A DNA stretch of 64,000 nt from positions 62,001 to 126,000 of the forward strand of contig LARD01000005.1 in the NCBI GenBank assembly GCA_000980375.1, written 5' to 3'. The notes below the pieces were generated by a model. It saw only the letters and a list, made by a program, of their open reading frames with translations. It had not been told where the DNA came from and did not search any database. Below, piece after piece: positions 57,382 through 64,000 of this stretch. Numbering within the stretch: position 1 is the first letter of the stretch; each line of letters starts with the position of its first letter. The stretch comes from Clostridium sp. K4410.MGS-306. Its GTDB lineage: Bacteria > Cyanobacteriota > Vampirovibrionia > Gastranaerophilales > Gastranaerophilaceae. The translations under genes were made by a program, and so were the position numbers.

Positions 57382-58276
57382 GCTGTTTAATGCTTACTGA
57401 AAGCGAGTCATGATTGTTTAATGCTTCTTTTAGATGGTATTTATAATGTTCTTGATCGCCTGTTTCTTTGTAGTAATGAGCCAGAGTGTAGTTAACATCA
57501 CCGTTATAGGGGTTGTTTAAAAGTGCATTTTTTAAAAGCATAATTGCTTCATCAAAACGGTTTTCTTTTGCTAATATCTTTGAATAAATAATAGATGCAT
57601 TGTCATCTTTCGGATTCAGGTCTAAAGTTTTTTGCAAGAACTCTTTTGCTTTATCATTTTCACCCTCTTCATAATAGATTGAGCCAAGATTAAAATAAGC
57701 CCAGCTGTAATCTGCGCAGAGCTCTATAACCTTTTCGTAATGCTGTTTACAAAGCTCTCTTTCCCCTGTTTGGTCGTATTCATAAGCAAGATAAAAATGA
57801 GCGAGATGGTCAGTAGGGTTTAAGTTGATTGCAGCTTTCAAGCATGTGATTGAAAGGTCATGTTCTGCTTTTTTTGAATATAAATACCCGAGGTTAAAAT
57901 AGCTGTTTGCATCGTTTTGCTCAAGCTGTAAAACTCTTTTAAAAAACGGGATAGCCTTGTCAAATTCTCCTGTTTGCAAGTATGCATAACCCAGATTATA
58001 CAAAAAGTCAGGCTCTTCAGGGCTGATGTTAAGGGCATTTTGATATGAGATTATTGCTTTATCAAACTTTTTCAGATTTTCTAAAACAATTCCTGCATTA
58101 TAATGCAGGCGAGAATCCTCTGGAAACCTTTTTAAAAGGTAATAAAGCTGCTTCAATGCTTCTTCATTGTAGCCGCCTTCCATAAGCTCGATTGCCAGTT
58201 CTCTTCTTATTTTGAAGTCGGCAGGATTTTGATCAAGTTTATCAGTAAGTTCATTTATTTTAGATAGATTATCCAT
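57353..58276 (-). CDS. TPR-repeat protein
   Basis: 307 residues, about eight TPR units in a row (YNAGIVLENLKKFDKAIISYQNAL and repeats; positions about 55-290). No signal peptide, so a cytoplasmic scaffold. Its last 29 bases overlap the end of the HD gene on the other strand. Confidence 0.85.
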   Translation of the reverse strand: MDNLSKINELTDKLDQNPADFKIRRELAIELMEGGYNEEALKQLYYLLKRFPEDSRLHYNAGIVLENLKKFDKAIISYQNALNISPEEPDFLYNLGYAYLQTGEFDKAIPFFKRVLQLEQNDANSYFNLGYLYSKKAEHDLSITCLKAAINLNPTDHLAHFYLAYEYDQTGERELCKQHYEKVIELCADYSWAYFNLGSIYYEEGENDKAKEFLQKTLDLNPKDDNASIIYSKILAKENRFDEAIMLLKNALLNNPYNGDVNYTLAHYYKETGDQEHYKYHLKEALNNHDSLSVSIKQLKLEYEAVQ

Positions 58277-58337
58277 ACTGTAATTGTAATGTCTTTTTTA
58301 TGTACATGCAAAATGTAAACTTCTGCAGTTTGTGTAA

Positions 58338-58366
58338 CAAAAAAGACCCTCGGATGAGAGTCTTTT
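58338..58366 (-). terminator. Terminator of tRNA-Leu
   Basis: AAAGACTCTC pairs imperfectly with GAGGGTCTTTT in the minus-strand RNA, ending in U6 directly after the CCA of the tRNA. Confidence 0.75.
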
Positions 58367-58369
58367 AAG

Positions 58370-58458
58370 TGGTGCCCTGAGCCAGACTTGAACTGGCACT
58401 AGGGGTGAGCCTAATCGGATTTTAAGTCCGACGCGTCTACCGATTCCGCCACCAGGGC
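58370..58458 (-). tRNA. tRNA-Leu (anticodon TAA)
   Basis: Class II tRNA read on the minus strand: acceptor GCCCTGG pairing with the 3' end before ACCA, D arm GCGGAATCGGTAGACGC, anticodon stem-loop CGGACTTAAAATCCG (anticodon TAA), a long variable arm, T arm with GTTCAAGTC. CCA is encoded. It reads the UUA and UUG leucine codons. Confidence 0.95.
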
Positions 58459-58589
58459 AAATTTATTCAATTTTCATAACGTGTATTGTGGCGGAGCACT
58501 ATGTGCATTCCTAACGCCATACACAAAAACAACATTTAGTTGTTTTTTCTAGTGACATCCAAAATTGGTTCCTGCCACCAGGGCAAATT
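58448..58589. repeat. Direct repeats of the tRNA-Leu 5' end around a structured insert
   Basis: The 16-base sequence GCCACCAGGGCAAATT (acceptor and 5' flank of the tRNA) occurs at 58448-58463 and again at 58574-58589, 126 bases apart; the bases just before are similar too. The 110 bases between contain a compound hairpin and a terminator-like stem. This looks like a duplication created by a small insertion. Confidence 0.75.
58481..58548 (+). other. Compound hairpin plus terminator-like stem
   Basis: GTGTAT pairs with ATACAC, GGCG with CGCC, and an inner GCAC-TAT-GTGC stem forms inside. It is followed immediately by AAAAACAAC-ATTTA-GTTGTTTTTT, a perfect terminator-type stem. Both strands can fold. 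In the plus direction the layout is that of a small RNA end or riboswitch-like element. Not matched to a known class. Confidence 0.5.
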
Positions 58590-58624
58590 GTATTATTATA
58601 TTCCTGTAAAAACCCTATATTGTC
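58590..58624 (-). promoter_or_regulatory. Possible original tRNA-Leu promoter
   Basis: On the minus strand TTGACA (58624-58619) precedes TATAAT-like bases (about 58598-58593) with a 20-base spacer, followed within 10 bases by the truncated tRNA 5' copy. If active, its transcript would cross the structured insert before reaching the complete tRNA. The long spacer keeps confidence low. Confidence 0.35.
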
Positions 58625-58664
58625 AAGTAAGTTTTTATAGTACAAAATTTTTTTTTCAAAAAAA

Positions 58665-58690
58665 TGAACAATTTTATTTTTTATTCGTTA
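58665..58690 (+). promoter_or_regulatory. ECF-type promoter candidate before the anti-sigma/sigma operon
   Basis: TGAACA, 15 bases, CGTTA. This resembles ECF-sigma promoters (a GAAC-type -35 and a CGT-type -10) and sits about 23 bases before the anti-sigma start, which would fit autoregulation. Spacing and bases are not perfect. Confidence 0.4.
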
Positions 58691-58712
58691 TAGTGTATGT
58701 AAGGAAAAAATT

Positions 58713-59069
58713 ATGGACGAACAAAACACAAAACAATGTAACGGATACGAAGCCATGTATACCTTCTTGAATGACGAAGACTTTGAACGTCATCTCAAAG
58801 AATGTCCTCAGTGTGCAAAAGAGCATGAAAAAATGCAAAAAGTATCAGACCTGATACAGGAAGCCAAACCATACATAAAAGAAAAACGTAAAACAACAAG
58901 AGTTCTTGTCAGTGCTGCTGCTTTTTTTGTTGCGGTGTTTGCTACTTTGAGTGTGCCTCTTTGTATGGTGGGTATTGATGCATATGACAATCTTGTTGCC
59001 CAAAATACAATGGACGTTCAAGAGCTTGGTTTGCCCGTTGATGAATATGGATTTCTTTATATAGAATAA
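58713..59069 (+). CDS. Putative membrane-anchored anti-sigma factor
   Basis: 118 residues: a short zinc-binding anti-sigma-like motif HLKECPQC (about 29-36) in the cytoplasmic N-terminus, one membrane helix (LVSAAAFFVAVFATLSVPLCMVG, by position about 69-91), and a small extracytoplasmic tail. It would hold the ECF sigma factor at the membrane until a signal arrives. AAGGA precedes the ATG. It ends 4 bases before the sigma gene, in front of it rather than behind. Confidence 0.78.
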   Translation: MDEQNTKQCNGYEAMYTFLNDEDFERHLKECPQCAKEHEKMQKVSDLIQEAKPYIKEKRKTTRVLVSAAAFFVAVFATLSVPLCMVGIDAYDNLVAQNTMDVQELGLPVDEYGFLYIE

Positions 59070-59073
59070 TAAT

Positions 59074-59571
59074 ATGGATTTAAAAACAATAATAAATAAC
59101 CACGGAACAACCGTGAGAAGTATCATAAAACGTATTACAAACGAACATAACGAGGACCTTGAACAGGAGGTCTATACAAGAGTCTGGAAAAATTCAGACA
59201 AGTATGAAGAAAAAGGTACTCTAAATGCCTGGATAAGGACAATAAGCGCTAACCTATCCAAAGATTACCTTAAGTCTTCCTCTAAAAAACTTGATGACAG
59301 TACAACAGCAGATGAAACAGCTCTGTCTCTTGTACGCGATTCAAAAGATACACCTGAATCTCTTTTACTCAAAAGAGAAAGGCAAAAAATGATTTCAAGA
59401 GCAATAAACAATTTAAAACCAAAATTTAAAGAAGTAGTAATGCTCTACGAAATCGAAAACCAATCGTACGAAGAAATTTCACAAAAACTAAAATGTCCTA
59501 TAGGAACCGTAAAATCACGTTTATACAATGCAAAAAAAGAACTGGCATCTGCTTTGCAGGAGCTAATGTAG
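59074..59571 (+). CDS. ECF-family RNA polymerase sigma factor
   Basis: 165 residues with region 2 (about 12-70; EDLEQEVYTRVWKNSDKY and AWIRTISANLSKDYLK) and region 4 (about 110-160; PKFKEVVMLYEIENQSYEEIS, by position) with the helix-turn-helix EISQKLKCPIGTVKSRLYNAK. No extra domains. It lies between the anti-sigma and a Spy-like periplasmic protein, typical of envelope-stress regulons. Confidence 0.93.
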   Translation: MDLKTIINNHGTTVRSIIKRITNEHNEDLEQEVYTRVWKNSDKYEEKGTLNAWIRTISANLSKDYLKSSSKKLDDSTTADETALSLVRDSKDTPESLLLKRERQKMISRAINNLKPKFKEVVMLYEIENQSYEEISQKLKCPIGTVKSRLYNAKKELASALQELM

Positions 59572-59585
59572 AAAGGATATTTATT

Positions 59586-60155
59586 ATGAAAAAAACTTTA
59601 TTTATTGCAGGCATGGCTGCTGCTATACTTATGTCTACTTCTGTAACATATGCAGCTACAACAAATGCTGCAGACACAAAGGTAAAACCGAAGTGTGAAA
59701 AAAAACTCCCTCCAAAACATGGCGATTTTAAAGGCAAAAAAGCTCCGGGCATGGAAAGACCAGACAGGCCAAATCTTGATGAACGTTTAAAATTGACAGA
59801 AGAACAGAAAAAACAGGCTCATGATATACGCATGAAAGGCCACAAAAAAATGAAGCCCGTATTTGAAAAAATGAAGGCTAAAAAAGAACAAATCAGAGAA
59901 ATCAAAAAATCTGACCTGTCACAAGAACAAAAGGCTAAAAAAATTGAGCCATTAAAAAAAGATTTGAAAAAACTCAAACAGGAAGCCAGAAAAATCCGTA
60001 TGGAAAACACAAAAGAGTTTGAAGCAATCCTGACACCTGAACAAAAAGCTGAATTTGAAAAAATTAAACAGGAAGGCCGAGAAAAAGCAAAACAGCACAA
60101 GATGAAAAAACGTCCTTGTCCTGTAAATGCAAAGCCTGCTGCAGATAAAAAATAA
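59586..60155 (+). CDS. Spy/CpxP-like periplasmic LTxxQ protein
   Basis: 189 residues from an ATG with AAAGGA 8 bases upstream. Signal peptide ending in TSVTYAATT (about residue 25), then very basic helices carrying LKLTEEQKKQ (LTxxQ) and ILTPEQKAEF, the two family hallmarks. Spy and CpxP are small chaperone-like sensors that act on misfolded envelope proteins or metal stress. It closes the sigma operon, so it may be its main target. The C-terminus is Lys/Pro-rich with one Cys (KKRPCPV). Confidence 0.85.
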   Translation: MKKTLFIAGMAAAILMSTSVTYAATTNAADTKVKPKCEKKLPPKHGDFKGKKAPGMERPDRPNLDERLKLTEEQKKQAHDIRMKGHKKMKPVFEKMKAKKEQIREIKKSDLSQEQKAKKIEPLKKDLKKLKQEARKIRMENTKEFEAILTPEQKAEFEKIKQEGREKAKQHKMKKRPCPVNAKPAADKK

Positions 60156-60170
60156 AAATTAAAGAATTAT

Positions 60171-60198
60171 AAAGCCTCCGTTATCCGGAGGCTTTTTT
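60171..60198 (+). terminator. Terminator of the ECF-sigma operon
   Basis: AAAGCCTCCG and CGGAGGCTTTT around a short loop with T7. Confidence 0.9.
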
Positions 60199-60236
60199 AT
60201 GCTAAAATTTTTATGAAGACAGGAGATTTTTTTCAA

Positions 60237-60917
60237 GTGCGTACGGTTTTATTATTAACAGCTCTTTTCTTTTTTTCTATAAATTATTGTTTTGCAGATG
60301 AACTTCGTCTTGATAAGGATACGAAGTTTCAAAAAGATATTATGCAAACAGGGTTTAAAATATTAAATTCCAATAATATAAAAAAAAGAATGACCTTTTA
60401 TTATGTGAGCGAAAATAAACCTAAAACCAAAATAAACAGCAGACTAAAACGGGTATATGTTTATAAAGGAATGATGCCTTATATAGAAGATGAAAATGAC
60501 CTTGCTGCAATTATAAGTGTAGAAACAGCTCGTTTATTGGATTTGCGTTCTGATTTTTTCAGGATGTTTTCGGTTAGTTTTTCTCCAAGAAAATATGAAA
60601 TAAAGGCAGATAAAAAGGCTGTCGATTTAATGGTAAAAGCAGGATATGATCCGGTTGCTTTAATCAATATTCTTAACAAAACATCTAAAGAAGAAAAATG
60701 GTTTGAATACAATATTTTTCACCACAACGGCACAGAGAGAATGAAAAATATTTACCAATATATTTATGAAAAATATCCCGTGTATCTTGCGGAAAATAAA
60801 TATATTGAAACAGATTATTATCAGAATTTTTTGCGGTTAACAAAAAATGACAGAAAAAAAGTTAGAAACATACAAGAGCAAAAAATAAAAAAACAAGGAT
60901 CTAAAACAACGTCATGA
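60237..60917 (+). CDS. Exported M48-like pseudopeptidase (HEXXH lost)
   Basis: 226 residues from a GTG with AGGAG about 11 bases upstream. Signal peptide ending NYCFADELRLDK. It aligns end to end with the gene at 61794-62471, for example ELRLDKDxKxQK, RMTFYYV, KADKKAVDLMV and YYQNFL. Where that relative has HEIAHGLD, this copy has VETARLLD, so both zinc-binding His are gone. The more distal Glu (YEIKADKK) remains. Likely a pseudoenzyme with a binding or regulatory role. Its stop overlaps the next start (ATGA). Confidence 0.85.
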   Translation: MRTVLLLTALFFFSINYCFADELRLDKDTKFQKDIMQTGFKILNSNNIKKRMTFYYVSENKPKTKINSRLKRVYVYKGMMPYIEDENDLAAIISVETARLLDLRSDFFRMFSVSFSPRKYEIKADKKAVDLMVKAGYDPVALINILNKTSKEEKWFEYNIFHHNGTERMKNIYQYIYEKYPVYLAENKYIETDYYQNFLRLTKNDRKKVRNIQEQKIKKQGSKTTS

Positions 60918-61723
60918 ATATACTTTTGAAAAAGATAACAACTATATTCCTTTTAACAACTATTGCTTTTGGTGCTTGCAATATTAATGCTTATGCAAAA
61001 AATACAACAAAATCAAAACAAAACACAATGCTCAAAGTAGGCATCAAAAAAGACGTTAAACAACAAGTGCCTAAAAGAAAAGAATTTAAAATGCCTGTTA
61101 TAGAAGATGAATTGGAAAAAGAACTGGCATCTTCCCAAAATATCAAAAAATGCAGACACAAATATAAACGTGAAATTATGACAGATGAACCGGTTGTCAT
61201 AAGTGATGAAAACAAAAAGTTTAAACGAAGCGATTATCAAAGAAAGGTCAGAACAGAAGAGGGAGTAGCCGTAATCCTCAAGCCTGTTAATAAAATCAGA
61301 ACGAAAAATAAACATATAAAATTGGCCGATGGACAAAACAGTGATAAATACAAGGCAGCCTTTCCCTACATAGGTGATAAAGTAGCCTTTAAAGTTGTTA
61401 AAGATGTTGTAAAAGATGGCAAGGTTTTGATTGAAAAAGATACTATTGTATATGCCAAAATAGGCGAAGTGTCGCCAAGAGCTATGGGCGGTGCTCCTGC
61501 AGAAATGACAATAGAGGGGTTTGAAATGTATGACAAAAAAGGAAAATTAATCCCTCTTGATGGAGAAATTGCATCAAGCGGATATTCTTTATCATTTTGG
61601 ATTGGTTTGGCAGAGCTGGCAACCACACCTTTTTTGATTGGTCTTGCTGTTCCTCTTTTACGCCTCCTCCCGGGTGGTCAGGCAGTTGTTACACCCAGAA
61701 AAAACTATGTGGTTTATTACTAA
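60914..61723 (+). CDS. Exported beta-domain protein (module copy 1)
   Basis: 269 residues: signal peptide (about 1-29), a Lys-rich linker, a beta-rich domain (about 148-215: GDKVAFKVVKDV, KVLIEKDTIVYAKIGE, PAEMTIEGFEMYDKKGKLIPLDGEI by position), a hydrophobic stretch (about 216-245) and a final strand VTPRKNYVVYY. The domain recurs at 62487-63065 and 63116-64000. Its KVLIEKDTIVYAKI pattern faintly recalls beta domains of VirB10/TrbI-type proteins, but I cannot claim homology. Coupled to the pseudopeptidase. Confidence 0.7.
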   Translation: MNILLKKITTIFLLTTIAFGACNINAYAKNTTKSKQNTMLKVGIKKDVKQQVPKRKEFKMPVIEDELEKELASSQNIKKCRHKYKREIMTDEPVVISDENKKFKRSDYQRKVRTEEGVAVILKPVNKIRTKNKHIKLADGQNSDKYKAAFPYIGDKVAFKVVKDVVKDGKVLIEKDTIVYAKIGEVSPRAMGGAPAEMTIEGFEMYDKKGKLIPLDGEIASSGYSLSFWIGLAELATTPFLIGLAVPLLRLLPGGQAVVTPRKNYVVYY

Positions 61724-61738
61724 ATTGAGTGTTTAATA

Positions 61739-61766
61739 TTGACAAAACAGTCTAAAAAATTATAAA
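61739..61766 (+). promoter_or_regulatory. Strong promoter for the second M48 module
   Basis: A perfect TTGACA -35, 16 bases, TATAAA. Predicted start about 61773, 20 bases before the M48 gene. Confidence 0.75.
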
Positions 61767-61793
61767 ATAACTTTTATTAATCAGGAGAATGAC

Positions 61794-62471
61794 ATGAAAA
61801 GATTTATTTTTTGTTTACTGGCATTAGCTATTTCTATTAACAGTGTTTTTGCTGATGAGCTGAGACTCGATAAAGAAGCAAAGTATCAAAAACAGGTTAT
61901 GCAAATTGGTTATCGGGTATTAAATGCCAACCAGATTGATAAAAGAATGACATTTTTCTATGTCAATTCTAAAGATGTAAATGCTGTTACTGCACTGAGG
62001 TCAAAACAGATAAGTGTCTATAAAGGACTTTTGCCTTTGCTCGATTCTGATGATGAACTCGCTGCTGTAATTTGCCACGAAATAGCGCATGGTTTGGATG
62101 CACACAAAGGACTCTGGCGCAGGCTCACAATGGCCGGTTCATCAAAATCTTACGAATTTAAAGCTGACAAAAAGGGTGTTGATTTGATGGTAAATGCAGG
62201 TTACAACCCTATTGCAATGATTGTAATTTTAAATAAAATTACTGCAGAGCCCAGTTGGTTCGAAAGATATCCTTCTCATCCAGGCGGTTCTGAAAGATTG
62301 CTTACTATTTACAGCTATATTTATTCCAAATACCCTGAGTATCTTGTGGACAACGATTACAAAAACAATCTTTATTATCAAAACTTCTTACTCACAACAA
62401 AAAAACAAAGAGCCGGCATTAGAGAAAGATATAAAGACAAAAATATTATTCCTGTAAGTGATAAAAAGTAA
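61794..62471 (+). CDS. Exported M48-like zinc peptidase
   Basis: 225 residues with a signal peptide ending INSVFADEL (about residue 20). Intact zinc motif HEIAHGLD (in AAVICHEIAH) and distal Glu in SYEFKADKKGVDLMVNAG, followed by HPGGSERLLTI, all typical of M48 peptidases such as BepA or LoiP, which act in the periplasm on outer-membrane proteins. GGAG is 5-6 bases before the ATG. Paralog of the degenerate copy at 60237-60917. Confidence 0.9.
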   Translation: MKRFIFCLLALAISINSVFADELRLDKEAKYQKQVMQIGYRVLNANQIDKRMTFFYVNSKDVNAVTALRSKQISVYKGLLPLLDSDDELAAVICHEIAHGLDAHKGLWRRLTMAGSSKSYEFKADKKGVDLMVNAGYNPIAMIVILNKITAEPSWFERYPSHPGGSERLLTIYSYIYSKYPEYLVDNDYKNNLYYQNFLLTTKKQRAGIRERYKDKNIIPVSDKK

Positions 62472-62486
62472 ATTAGAGTTAAGCAT

Positions 62487-63065
62487 ATGAAAAAATTATT
62501 TATATTAACCGTTTTATTATCTTGTTTTGTTCTTCAAAAGGCAGATGCATATCCTGTATACAGTGATGAATTACCTCAGTCTTATATTAATAGTGTAAAA
62601 ACTAACAAAAGTTTGGGTAATAAGCAATCATTACCTGTTTATGACACGCAAAATATGCTTGAAGTTAATGTCTATACACCAAATCGTATAACCTTAAGCA
62701 ATGTTCTGAAGAAAACTGCAAAAGGTGAATATTATACTGTTCAAAATTATGACATTAACGACCGCATCAATTTTATTGTTGGAGAAGATGTTTATAAAAA
62801 CAACAAACTTTATATTAAAAAAGGTACAACAGCAGTAGGCATTGTTAGAGAAGCTCAAATCGGTTTCGGTCAATTTACTGCACCTGATGAGATACAGATT
62901 TCTATGTTTACAACTAAAGATGTCAATAATAATGATGTTAAATTGTATGGCAACATTATCCAAGAAGGCAAGCAAACAGGCCTTTTTCAAGTTATCCTTC
63001 AAGAAATACCCTCTTTAAGAGCGTCTATACCAAAAAATAAGTTGTATACTCTATATTGCAAATAA
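62487..63065 (+). CDS. Exported beta-domain protein (module copy 2)
   Basis: 192 residues: signal peptide (about 1-22, ending QKADAYPVY), then a beta-rich domain (about 85-160) with DRINFIVGEDV, KLYIKKGTTAVGIVRE and NDVKLYGNI, matching the domain of the gene at 60914-61723; the ending KNKLYTLYCK matches its C-terminal strand. It follows the active M48 gene by 15 bases. Confidence 0.7.
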   Translation: MKKLFILTVLLSCFVLQKADAYPVYSDELPQSYINSVKTNKSLGNKQSLPVYDTQNMLEVNVYTPNRITLSNVLKKTAKGEYYTVQNYDINDRINFIVGEDVYKNNKLYIKKGTTAVGIVREAQIGFGQFTAPDEIQISMFTTKDVNNNDVKLYGNIIQEGKQTGLFQVILQEIPSLRASIPKNKLYTLYCK

Positions 63066-63115
63066 AATTCGTTACATACGTGATTTAATTTTGTATATGG
63101 GGTAAAATTTTTAAT

Positions 63116-64000
63116 ATGAAAAAGTTTATTGCTTATATAATATTAATTTCTTTTATCTTTGTACATACTGGCCTATCAACGGTGTCAATTGCTGCAGAGT
63201 CTGCTCAATCTTCCAATGTTGTGAACAAAAGCGATGATACATTTAAAGGTCGTGCAGAGATAACAGATAAGGCTGACAGGGAAAATAAAGAACTCTTTAC
63301 GGGTGAAGTTGACCAACTTGAGGCTAAAGATGTTATTAAAATGACAGTTTCTCAAGTCTTAAGCTCCGGATATACAGAAGAAGGCGATGAGTTTTTTGCG
63401 GAAATCTCCAGTGAAGTGGAGGGCGATAAAGGGGTAATTTTACCAGCCGGTACAATTGCACACGGCTGTGTAAGAGAAATCCAATCTTCCAAACGTCTTG
63501 GACGTGACGGTTGGATTGAGGTCAATTTTGATTATTTAATTACACCTGATGGCAGAGAAATCCCTATTCAGGGTAAAATGAGCACAAAGCTTAACCCTGT
63601 AATAGGAACTACAAAAAACGTTGCAAAAGGTGCTGGTTATACAGCAGCCGGCGGCGTAGTCGGTGGCTTTCTTGCATTAAATGTTTTTGGACTTCCTGCT
63701 GCAATTGCCAGTCAGGGCTATACTCTTGCGGGTGGTGCTGCTCTTGGCGGTGCAGTTGGGCTTGGTATGGCATTGTATAGAAAAGGAAAAGATGTTTTAA
63801 TCTCGCCCGGTGACGAAATAAGGGTAAAAGTTGTTCATGGTATTGAGCTCCCTGTTTTCAAAAAAGAAGCTTTAAAACAAGAAGAATTTGTATGTGAAGG
63901 GTTAGGGCTCAAGATAACTAATATCGATTTTGAAGAGGATCCTTTTGGCGAACTTAATACAATAACTATCGCACTTGTTATCACTAACCTGACAGACAAA
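63116..64000 (+). CDS. Exported beta-domain protein (copy 3), C-terminus outside window
   Basis: Open from an ATG to the window end (295 codons, no stop). Signal peptide ending STVSIAAESA. The domain at about 70-165 has GVILPAGTIAHGCVREI and EIPIQGKMS, matching the two other copies. Then comes a Gly/Ala-rich hydrophobic segment (GGVVGGFLAL to GGAVGLGMAL, about 180-225) and a beta-rich part with GDEIRVKVVHGIELPV. A larger relative of the smaller domain proteins next to it. Confidence 0.7.
   Translation, partial: MKKFIAYIILISFIFVHTGLSTVSIAAESAQSSNVVNKSDDTFKGRAEITDKADRENKELFTGEVDQLEAKDVIKMTVSQVLSSGYTEEGDEFFAEISSEVEGDKGVILPAGTIAHGCVREIQSSKRLGRDGWIEVNFDYLITPDGREIPIQGKMSTKLNPVIGTTKNVAKGAGYTAAGGVVGGFLALNVFGLPAAIASQGYTLAGGAALGGAVGLGMALYRKGKDVLISPGDEIRVKVVHGIELPVFKKEALKQEEFVCEGLGLKITNIDFEEDPFGELNTITIALVITNLTDK

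Noticed and set aside
63061..63115. Promoter for the last gene
   Set aside because: AT-rich but no convincing -35/-10 pair; read-through from the gene at 62487-63065 is enough to explain expression.

Overview
The window looks like chromosome from an AT-rich, diderm, fermentative or anaerobic bacterium of the non-photosynthetic cyanobacterial sister lineage (Melainabacteria/Vampirovibrionia, probably Gastranaerophilales). This assignment is inferred. YidC has no N-terminal P1 domain but carries a cyanobacterial-style insert between its conserved membrane segments. A run of hypothetical proteins starts with a short N-terminal tail containing a Phe-Lys/Ser/Cys-Gly/Ala/Ser motif, which I associate with gut Gastranaerophilales. 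There is a pseudopilin with an FTMAE cleavage motif, and no respiratory chain genes appear. Coding density is high and there is no phage, IS element or CRISPR array.

Layout. 1-9.3 kb: membrane pyrophosphatase (hppA), a kinase-fold protein, dnaB, a cupin, a DUF4013-like membrane protein, ribH, an anchored helical protein and ribF. 9.3-13.6 kb: a candidate small RNA, a secreted pair (beta-rich protein and pentapeptide-repeat protein), a thioesterase, a large TPR protein and a PilZ protein. 13.6-19.1 kb: a catalytic/non-catalytic M16 peptidase pair and trkA-trkH. 19.2-24.5 kb: yidC-carbonic anhydrase, queA, asd, rnpA, rpmH. 24.5-35.3 kb: proC, a ferritin-like protein, dnaK, speD, an OmpR-type regulator, ctpA, obg, a YggT-family protein and mtnP. 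35.4-44.6 kb: pseudopilin, an Fe-S/CCG protein, two zinc dehydrogenases, a paralogous membrane-protein pair, a repeat-containing protein and pgi. 44.7-52.3 kb: a very long coiled-coil protein, small unknowns, a GAF-GGDEF-HD protein, a GT9 glycosyltransferase and tdk.

The last 12 kb is the most unusual part. An operon (52.4-56.3 kb, followed by 56.4-57.4 kb) encodes a hybrid histidine kinase, a CheY-like receiver, a shortened GspE/PilB-like ATPase and an HD-domain protein lacking the GYP loop. Then come a TPR protein and tRNA-Leu(UAA), whose 5' end is duplicated around a structured insert. Next is an ECF-sigma operon in the order anti-sigma, sigma, Spy/CpxP-like periplasmic protein. The window ends in an apparent tandem duplication of a two-gene exported module: an M48-like peptidase plus a beta-rich domain protein. 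One peptidase copy has lost its HEXXH zinc motif. The final gene runs off the window.

How the genes work together. c-di-GMP-type signalling recurs: a GGEEF cyclase with an intact I-site, a YcgR-like PilZ receptor, an MshEN-type N-terminus on the ATPase and two degenerate HD domains. Together with the pseudopilin these suggest second-messenger control of a type IV pilus-like surface machine (inference). The sigma operon and the M48 cluster suggest an envelope-stress and outer-surface proteostasis region (inference). All coordinates and motifs were read by eye; no database search was run.
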